Source: an uncultured Oscillospiraceae bacterium (GTDB taxonomy: Bacteria > Bacillota > Clostridia > Oscillospirales > Oscillospiraceae). Taken from it: a stretch of DNA of 5,675 nt. Made by a program: the position numbers and the translations under genes. The stretch covers positions 1 through 5,675 of the forward strand of contig CAJUEG010000120.1 in the NCBI GenBank assembly GCA_910584835.1, in the 5' to 3' direction. The notes under the pieces are model-generated. The model had not been told where the DNA came from. It was given only the letters and a program-made list of their open reading frames with translations, and made no database searches. Shown in pieces: positions 1-4,483 of this stretch. Each line of letters starts with the position of its first letter. Position 1 is the stretch's first letter.

Positions 1-263
1 CAAACCGTGTCTCTTTTATCACTTTTTCAATTTGCGCAACTTATTGTACCTTATCTCCCTTTTCGTATCAACTTCAATATTGATCAACAAAAATCATTGC
101 TTTTCTGCATCGAGAAATCTTTTAATTCAACTGTGACATATTTTTGAATATAACGCTTAATTTCAAACATCAATGAAAGTAAATAATCCGCGCTATCCTT
201 TTCAAAATCCAATATCTGAGCTGGGTAAAAAGAATTATTCGGATTATTAAACTTACTTGGATT
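1..263. other. AT-rich segment of foreign character
   Basis: This stretch is visibly AT-rich, while everything to the right is GC-rich coding sequence. The change is abrupt, at about 262-265, where the polymerase reading frame begins in mid-gene. The only coding signal is an unbroken minus-strand frame ending with TGA at 84-86 (listed separately). Positions 1-83 hold no convincing gene. They contain the 8-bp palindrome TTGCGCAA at 32-39. No terminal inverted repeat, transposase fragment or attachment site was recognised. It could be the end of an inserted element, a recombination join or an assembly join. Confidence 0.55.
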
Positions 264-272
264 ATACTCCAT
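84..272 (-). pseudogene. 3' remnant of an AT-rich unrecognised gene
   Basis: This minus-strand frame runs uninterrupted through the AT-rich segment to TGA at 84-86. The predicted peptide is rich in Asn, Lys, Phe and Tyr, with a plausible helical part near the end (key stretch SADYLLSLMFEIKRYIQKY). I do not recognise a family. The first ATG (270-272) lies on the polymerase side of the composition break, and no ribosome binding site precedes it. The frame is therefore more likely the C-terminal tail of a longer gene cut off at the junction than a complete small gene. A chance open frame is possible, though 60 open codons in AT-rich DNA is mildly unusual. Confidence 0.35.
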
Positions 273-1363
273 CGACGAAGTGCTCATCGACGTGACCAAC
301 TACTTGCCCACCTACAAGCTCACCCCTCGGGAGCTGGCCCGAAAAATCGTGCTGGACGTACTGGACATCACTGGCATCACCGCCACGACGGGCATCGGCA
401 CTAACCTCTATCTGGCGAAGGTAGCTATGGACATCTGGGCCAAGCATACCCGGCCAGATAAAAACGACGTGCGCATAGCGGAGATGAACGAGATGAGCTA
501 CCGCCGGCTGTTATGGGAGCATCGGCCCCTCACTGACTTCTGGCGTGTGGGGCCTGGCTACGCCAAAAAGCTAGCTGTATACCATGGGGGACATCGCCCG
601 GTGTTCTATCGGGAAACCTACTGATTACTACAACGAGGATCTGCTTTACAAAATGTTTGGTGTGAACGCGGAGCTCCTGATCGACCATGCCTGGGGGTAT
701 GAACCCATCACCATGGCAGACATCAAAGCATACAAACCCGAGGCAAAAAGCATTGGCTCCGGGCAGGTGCTCACTTGTCCCTACATTTTCGATAAAGCCC
801 GGATGGTGGCCTGGGAGATGGCCGATCAGCTTGCCCTGGATTTGGTGGCCCAGCGTCTGATGACCGACCAACTCACCCTTACCGTGGGCTATGACATCGA
901 CAACCTCCGTGATTCGGAGCGAAAAAAGCAATACCACGGCGAGGTCAAAACAGACCGCTACGGGCGGCAGATCCCCAAACACGCCCACGGCACGGCCAAC
1001 CTGGAGGAGTACACCGCTTCTTCCAAACGCATCACTGCGGCAATTCTGGAACTCTTTGACCGCATTGTGGACAAAAGTTTGCTGATCCGCCGGATGTATC
1101 TCACTGCTAACCGGGTAACGGCGGAGAATTCCGTACCCACTGAACCCGCCATAGAGCAGCTTGACCTGTTCACTGATTATGCCGCCGCCCAGGCACAGAA
1201 AGAGGCTCAGGCGGCGGAGCTGGCTCGGGAGCGGAAACTCCAGGAGACTATGTTGGGCATCAAAAGCAAATTTGGAAAGAATGCTATTTTGAAGGGAACG
1301 AACCTGATCGACGGCGCCACCGCCGCTGAGCGCAATAACAAAATTGGGGGGCATCGGGCTTGA
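262..1363 (+). pseudogene. Y-family DNA polymerase (UmuC/DinB type), truncated and frameshifted
   Basis: The remains of a translesion DNA polymerase of the clostridial type, which copies damaged templates. Similarity starts with YSIDEV (265-282), the palm motif holding the catalytic Asp-Glu pair. The preceding ~100 residues, with the first metal-binding Asp, are gone. The frame continues through the palm and thumb (GIGTNLYLAK; LWEHRPLTDFWRVG) to codon 571-573. There GYAKKL should be followed by about four residues and then LYTMGDIA. Only one base (574) separates the two halves, so 11 nt are missing. The old frame stops at 622-624. The second frame (from 575, with TAG at 572-574 before it) carries the little-finger domain, a QLDLF sliding-clamp motif (1157-1171) and the C-terminal IGGHRA, ending at TGA 1361-1363. 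The stop overlaps the next gene's start. No promoter is visible. The product cannot be catalytic. Family assignment is confident; the deletion size rests on recalled homologues. Confidence 0.88.
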
Positions 1364-1775
1364 GCGGCAAATACGACATATCATTAACCTGCCTCACCCC
1401 ACGTCTGCCAAGCACCCCCGTATGCCTATGATAGACCGGGCAGCGCAATTTTCACCATTTGCGGCCATTGTAGGCCATGGGGCCGCTATCGAGGAAACCG
1501 CTCGACTCACTGACCAAAAGGTTGAGCTAACAGAGGACGAAAAGGCGCTGCTGGATGAAACGCTGCGTCTTCTGCTGGAAACGGGCGGGGAGGGTGCATT
1601 TACCTGGTTCCAGCCTGATGAGAGGAAGGATGGCGGAGATTACGTCACTGCTATTGGGAGGGTGAAGAAGATCGACCCACTGGTAGGAGAAGTCGTCCTC
1701 ACCAATGGAATGACTATCCCCATTGAGGACATTTTGGAAATTGAGCACACAGAGCTACCGGAACAGGGCTTGTAA
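1360..1775 (+). pseudogene. YolD-like protein, frameshifted near its start
   Basis: A YolD-like protein of the kind that usually follows Y-family polymerases in Firmicutes; its exact role is not settled. The native start is probably TTG 1360-1362, overlapping the polymerase stop as in the usual ATGA coupling, with a G run at 1346-1351 as a possible ribosome binding site. That frame gives SGKYD and then leaves the family sequence. The conserved INLPHPTSAKHPRM continues one frame over, so one base appears lost near 1377-1378. The rest is intact: MIDRAAQFSPFAA, then the domain with FQPDERKDGGDYVTA and a short beta-rich C-terminus (IPIEDILEIE) to TAA 1773-1775. A shortened product could start at TTG 1344 or ATG 1423/1429, but none has a good ribosome binding site. 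A single-base sequencing error would also explain the shift. Confidence 0.75.
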
Positions 1776-1798
1776 CTTTCATCGCTTTCCCTTATAAT
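1770..1798 (+). promoter_or_regulatory. Sigma-70-type promoter for the DUF4317 gene
   Basis: A perfect TATAAT at 1793-1798 is preceded at exactly 17 bp by TTGTAA (1770-1775; four of six matches to the -35 consensus). The -35 overlaps the stop codon of the YolD-like gene. Transcription would start near 1805, giving a leader of about 65 nt that contains the inverted repeat at 1814-1844. This is pattern evidence only. Confidence 0.6.
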
Positions 1799-1813
1799 GA
1801 ACCAGCCATAGAA

Positions 1814-1844
1814 TTGCGCGGCCCCGGATTTTACCACCGCGCAA
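1814..1844 (+). repeat. Perfect 8-bp inverted repeat in the DUF4317 leader
   Basis: TTGCGCGG (1814-1821) and its exact complement CCGCGCAA (1837-1844) are separated by 15 nt. It falls just after the predicted transcription start and ends 17 nt before the GAGGT ribosome binding site (1862-1866). No T run follows, so it is not an ordinary terminator. It could be a repressor operator or a leader RNA hairpin. Confidence 0.5.
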
Positions 1845-1870
1845 AATACATTTGAAACTGCGAGGTCACC

Positions 1871-3019
1871 ATGAATCAGAAAGAGATCAGTGAATTGAAA
1901 CGCCGTTTTCGGCTGGGTAAAAACGCCATGGGCCGCATTTACGGCTGCTATGTAAACGCCAATAAGGAGATCGTCTCCTTCCTGGACGAATCCCTGGATC
2001 GGATGCCCGAGGAGGAGGCCGAGAAATACTTAAATCTGCTGAAAAAGGTGCTGTCCGGCGCGTTGGGACGGAACCTCATCGACATTGTGTTCTCCACCCA
2101 GCAGGTGGCGGATAGTGACGAGCACCGGCGGCTCATGGCCCTGCGAGATTCCCGCCTGAAGGACGGAGAGGTGCGGCAGGAGTTTTATCAGACGGTCATC
2201 GACGCGTTGGACATGGGGGAAAGCAACTACCTGATCCTGTTGGCCCACGACGCTTACGACGTGCCCCACCGGGGCAAAGACGATGAAATGCAGGTGGACG
2301 CGGGCGACCAAGTATTTTCCTACATTGTGTGCTGTATCTGCCCGGTAAAGGACGGCAAGCTGGAGCTGGGTTACTGTGCGGGAGAGAACGAGTTCCACAA
2401 CTGCGCCCCCAGCCAAATTGTTTCACCGCCGGAGCTGGGCTTCCTGTTCCCCGCTTTCGACGACCGGGCGGCCAACATCTACAACGCCCTCACCTATGCC
2501 CGCAAGCCGGACGAGCTGCATCAGGAGTTTTTGGACGCCATCTTCCACACCGAACCGCCCATGTCCCCCGGGGAGCAGCGGGAGGCATTTGAGACCGCCT
2601 TGCGGGAGGGGCTGGAGGGCGCCTGCGGCCTGGAGATGGTGCAGGCCGTCCATGAGCGGCTGACCGCCAAGATTGAGGAGCACCGGGAGGCGAAAGACCC
2701 GGAGCCCCTGGCCGTCACCGCCAGGGATGTGGCCGCCATCCTACTGGACTGCGGCGCGGAGGAGGCCCAGGCCGAGGCGTTCTGCGCAAAGTGCGGAGAG
2801 CTGTTCGGCGAGGGCGCGGCCCTCAACCCCGCCAACCTCATCGACAGCAAGCGGTTCAAGGTGAAAACAGCGGACGCCGCCATTTCCCTGAATCCGGAGC
2901 ACAGCTATCTGGTGGAAACACGAATCATCGACGGCAAAAAGTATCTGCTCATCCCCGCCGGAGAGGGGCTGGAGGTCAATGGGATGCCGGTGGACTGGAT
3001 TCAAACTGAAAGCGAATAA
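1871..3019 (+). CDS. DUF4317 family protein
   Basis: An intact 382-residue protein of the DUF4317 family, found widely in gut Clostridia; function unknown. The family is recognised by its N-terminus (MNQKEISELKRRF, then RIYGCYVNANKEIVSF at about 22-37), the LSGALGRNL segment near 61-69, and the central YIVCCICPVKDGKLEL block at 151-166. The middle carries GFLFPAFDDRAANIYNALTY (190-209). The C-terminal third is Glu/Ala-rich and helical with a CxxC-like pair (C305, C308), and ends in a short beta-rich part. No signal peptide or membrane segment is seen, so it is probably cytoplasmic. ATG 1871 is chosen because GAGGT lies 4-5 nt upstream and homologues begin the same way. It has its own promoter and is probably a single-gene unit, since the next gene has a separate promoter. 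Confidence 0.9.
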   Translation: MNQKEISELKRRFRLGKNAMGRIYGCYVNANKEIVSFLDESLDRMPEEEAEKYLNLLKKVLSGALGRNLIDIVFSTQQVADSDEHRRLMALRDSRLKDGEVRQEFYQTVIDALDMGESNYLILLAHDAYDVPHRGKDDEMQVDAGDQVFSYIVCCICPVKDGKLELGYCAGENEFHNCAPSQIVSPPELGFLFPAFDDRAANIYNALTYARKPDELHQEFLDAIFHTEPPMSPGEQREAFETALREGLEGACGLEMVQAVHERLTAKIEEHREAKDPEPLAVTARDVAAILLDCGAEEAQAEAFCAKCGELFGEGAALNPANLIDSKRFKVKTADAAISLNPEHSYLVETRIIDGKKYLLIPAGEGLEVNGMPVDWIQTESE

Positions 3020-3044
3020 AGAAGCATATTCTCTTGCTTTTTTT
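3018..3044 (+). terminator. Possible weak terminator after DUF4317
   Basis: AAAGAAGCA (3018-3026) can pair with TGCTTTTTT (3035-3043) around an 8-nt loop, with one G-U pair, and a run of seven T ends at 3044. The stem is A-U rich and uses most of the T run itself, so termination would be inefficient. The same bases overlap the -35 of the next promoter. Confidence 0.3.
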
Positions 3045-3063
3045 GGTTATCACCATATATAAT
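3034..3063 (+). promoter_or_regulatory. Promoter for the DUF6465 gene
   Basis: A perfect TATAAT at 3058-3063 follows TTGCTT (3034-3039) with an 18-bp spacer. The -10 is strong and the -35 matches only at TTG. The start would be near 3070, giving a leader of about 40 nt with AAGGGTG (3097-3103) as ribosome binding site, 6 nt before ATG 3110. Confidence 0.55.
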
Positions 3064-3105
3064 GTGCTGGAAACTTGACCCAGCAAATTATCAAATAAGG
3101 GTGAT
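3049..3105 (+). repeat. Nested inverted repeats around the DUF6465 start region
   Basis: An outer pair, ATCACC (3049-3054) with GGTGAT (3100-3105), encloses an inner pair, TGCTGG (3065-3070) with CCAGCA (3080-3085). The right outer arm overlaps the AAGGGTG ribosome binding site. The left outer arm lies upstream of the predicted transcription start, so only a read-through transcript from DUF4317 could form the outer stem. Six-base arms are short and chance is possible. Confidence 0.3.
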
Positions 3106-3109
3106 ATAT

Positions 3110-3784
3110 ATGGACAAGGAAAAAACGACATCCGCAGCCGTTGAGCCCGAGGCCAAAAAGAAGGGCAGCAGAAAGCCCATGGCGGCGGAAGAAAAGGCGT
3201 CCGCCGCGAAAGCCCGCGCCGAGAGCAAGGCAAAGGCAGACCGCCTCAAGCCCACCGTCATCGTGCAGTTCCAGGACAGCGAGGTGGAGCTGGACACGCT
3301 GGTAGAGGCGGCCAAGGCCGACTTCCGGCAGACCAAAAAACGCACGCCAATTACCGACTTGAAGCTGTATATCAAGCCGGAGGAGCGCGTGGCCTACTAT
3401 GTGGTGAACAAGAAGTTTAACGGAAGCGTATCCTTTCAGCAAACCCGGTATTGCCAGAAACGCGTGAAGCCCCACAATGCAGTTTGCATTGTGGAGCTTC
3501 ATTTTCGTACGTTCTTAATTATCCGTCCAGCACGATCCCCTGGCGGCAGCACTCCGCCAGATAGTCCCGGGGCTGGTAATAAAACGCAGCGTTGTAATCG
3601 GAGAGCCGCTCGTCGATCCATGAGGTATAGACCGCCAGCAACGTCTCCACCACGTCGTCCTTCCCGGACACGTCCTCGACCAGCCGGGCGTACACCTTGC
3701 CCATCGTCCACACATCGGGCACGGCGTAGCAGGCCTCGCTTACATTGTCATAGTCCCCAGCGGTCAGGCCAAACTCCCCGATAG
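3110..3784 (+). CDS. DUF6465 family protein with apparent stop-codon loss
   Basis: A small basic protein of the DUF6465 type; function unknown. Residues 1-47 are a Lys/Ala/Glu-rich, probably disordered or helical tail. Residues 48-109 are the conserved domain: TVIVQFQDSEVEL, then a helix, then TDLKLYIKPEERVAYYVVN (about 82-100), ending NGSVSF at 109. Recalled relatives end at this point. Here codon 110 is CAG (3437-3439), not a stop, and the frame stays open through the terminator hairpin to 3784. The extra 115 residues turn Arg/Pro/Ser-rich over the opposite-strand gene, as an antisense shadow would. One C-to-T change at 3437 would restore TAG. ATG 3110 is chosen for AAGGGTG 6 nt upstream. 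The in-frame ATG at 3062 lies in the -10 box and is rejected. The conserved part is 3110-3436; the formal end is 3784. Confidence 0.65.
   Translation: MDKEKTTSAAVEPEAKKKGSRKPMAAEEKASAAKARAESKAKADRLKPTVIVQFQDSEVELDTLVEAAKADFRQTKKRTPITDLKLYIKPEERVAYYVVNKKFNGSVSFQQTRYCQKRVKPHNAVCIVELHFRTFLIIRPARSPGGSTPPDSPGAGNKTQRCNRRAARRSMRYRPPATSPPRRPSRTRPRPAGRTPCPSSTHRARRSRPRLHCHSPQRSGQTPR
3466..3505 (+). terminator. Strong hairpin terminator between convergent genes
   Basis: Two 16-nt arms (3466-3481 and 3485-3500) are complementary except for one C/A mismatch and enclose a 3-nt GTT loop. ATTTT (3501-3505) follows on the plus strand. The hairpin lies 29 bp beyond the end of the DUF6465 domain and 18 bp beyond the stop of the minus-strand unit, so it may serve both directions. 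The U tract is short and favours the plus strand; the minus side has no clear U tract. Confidence 0.7.
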
Positions 3785-3965
3785 CGTCGTCCGCCACCTT
3801 TGCAATCGGCTCACAGTGGAGAACATCGGCGTGCTCATAGATGATCCGCACACCGTTTTCGCCCAGATCCGCCGCGATATCCCCCCGCTTCCTGTGAAGG
3901 ATGCGGCCAAGCTGCTCTATCAGGGAGCAGGTGAAAAACAGCGCGCTGTCATTTCGCTTTCCCAT
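3519..3965 (-). CDS. Partner of the DUF3990 protein, function unknown
   Basis: A 148-residue soluble protein. I recall similar proteins beside DUF3990 genes in Clostridia but know no assigned role. The N-terminal half (FFTCSLIEQLGRIL at 10-23, then IYEHADVLHCEPIAKVADDAI at 42-62) loosely resembles the small DUF3791 proteins that accompany DUF3990. That likeness is an impression from layout and the VLH motif, not an alignment. The C-terminal half contains DNVSEACYAVPDVWTMGKVY (73-92) and SDYNAAFYY (122-130). No signal peptide or membrane segment is seen. It overlaps the DUF3990 stop by 17 nt. GAGAGGAG (3977-3984) lies 11 nt before ATG 3965. An in-frame ATG at 3974 is only 2 nt from this site and less likely. 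The overlap suggests translational coupling and matched amounts of the two proteins, as in two-component toxin or modification systems. Confidence 0.75.
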   Translation of the reverse strand: MGKRNDSALFFTCSLIEQLGRILHRKRGDIAADLGENGVRIIYEHADVLHCEPIAKVADDAIGEFGLTAGDYDNVSEACYAVPDVWTMGKVYARLVEDVSGKDDVVETLLAVYTSWIDERLSDYNAAFYYQPRDYLAECCRQGIVLDG

Positions 3966-4419
3966 TGACAACATAACTCCTCTCGAACCGCAGGGTGGCC
4001 AGCGCTTTGGCGGTGTGAAAACCAATCTGATGGGTTGGGTGCTTGAACCTCGCCAACTCCCAAAAAGCCGCACGGCTGATCTCCCCATCCAGGAAACTCT
4101 GGACATAGTTAAAAATTGTGTCGTCCGCCATGGGGCCTTCCACTACATCGTATCCGTGAGGCACACCGCTGCGGCAGGCTGCAATAAAGTCCAGCCATTC
4201 GTCCGACATCTCCGGGAAGCGCTTTATCGTCAGCTCCGCGTCGTCATCAAAGGAATAGACATTGACGACGCCCTTTCCTCCGAATCGAACAGCCCAACGG
4301 GCGGCCTGCTCCTCCATCGCGGTGCAGTAGAAGCCCCAGAAGAAATCCTTGTGAAATTTCTGAACCCGGATCTCCGGATATTTTACCTCCACCCGGCTTC
4401 CATGAAACAAGGTTCGCAT
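3949..4419 (-). CDS. DUF3990 protein, ADP-ribosyltransferase-like
   Basis: A 156-residue DUF3990 protein. From memory, this family belongs to the ADP-ribosyltransferase fold group. Sequence features fit: LFHGS at residues 4-8 (the His-Gly strand that binds NAD in PARP-like enzymes), DFFWGFYCT at 25-33 followed by QAARWA (the aromatic-plus-helix segment), and EGPMADD at 94-100, where an acidic third catalytic position could lie. DEWLDFIAACRSG (73-85) and FKHPTHQIGFHT (125-136) are further family hallmarks. ADP-ribosylation of a target is inferred, and the target is unknown. It is probably cytoplasmic. ATG 4419 follows a weak GGGGGTG site (4424-4430) and a good promoter. The stop overlaps the partner gene. 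Toxin, phage-defence or regulatory roles are all possible. Confidence 0.85.
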   Translation of the reverse strand: MRTLFHGSRVEVKYPEIRVQKFHKDFFWGFYCTAMEEQAARWAVRFGGKGVVNVYSFDDDAELTIKRFPEMSDEWLDFIAACRSGVPHGYDVVEGPMADDTIFNYVQSFLDGEISRAAFWELARFKHPTHQIGFHTAKALATLRFERSYVVNGKAK

Positions 4420-4448
4420 AAGACACCCCCAGCATTTTGCTTAACCAC

Positions 4449-4477
4449 ATTATAACCTGTTTAGGCCGCTCATGCAA
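4449..4477 (-). promoter_or_regulatory. Sigma-70-type promoter for the DUF3990 unit
   Basis: On the minus strand TTGCAT (4472-4477) and a perfect TATAAT (4449-4454) are separated by exactly 17 bp. Transcription would start near 4442, about 23 nt before ATG 4419. The -35 begins 7 bp past the stop of the VWA gene. No terminator separates the two, so read-through from the VWA gene may add to expression. Confidence 0.7.
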
Positions 4478-4481
4478 CCTG
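4454..4481 (-). repeat. Direct repeat CAGGTT at the DUF3990 promoter
   Basis: CAGGTT (minus strand) occurs at 4476-4481 and 4454-4459, 22 bp apart or about two helical turns. One copy overlaps the outer edge of the -35 and the other abuts the -10. Two identical half-sites on one DNA face suit an operator for a repressor, possibly one encoded by the unit itself. A six-base repeat may be chance. Confidence 0.3.
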
Positions 4482-4483
4482 AT

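Noticed and set aside
1..22. Possible minus-strand gene start (GTG at 20-22) running off the left edge
   Set aside because: Only seven codons are visible, with no ribosome binding site at a suitable distance.
575..624. Programmed frameshift in the polymerase
   Set aside because: There is no slippery sequence, the gap corresponds to missing residues rather than a clean shift, and the N-terminal catalytic part is also absent.
1344..1359. TTG 1344 as the true start of the YolD-like protein
   Set aside because: The added residues do not match the family, no ribosome binding site precedes it, and the family start SGKYD is plainly encoded from 1360 in another frame.
530..1384. 284-residue minus-strand open frame opposite the polymerase
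   Set aside because: It is antisense to clear polymerase family sequence, has no recognisable motif or ribosome binding site, and its length follows from the GC-rich codon pattern of the other strand.
3519..4106. Longer 195-residue version of the DUF3990 partner
   Set aside because: The extra N-terminal part is DUF3990 coding sequence read in another frame. Family-like sequence begins near ATG 3965, which has a purine-rich site upstream.
3901..4455. 184-residue plus-strand open frame
   Set aside because: It lies opposite the DUF3990 gene and the start of its partner, both of which match known families. It has no family motifs of its own.
4247..4477. Minus-strand open frame starting TTG just before DUF3990, with a short helix-like beginning
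   Set aside because: Its start codon is the -35 box of the DUF3990 promoter, it would be upstream of the transcription start, and most of it overlaps DUF3990 in another frame.
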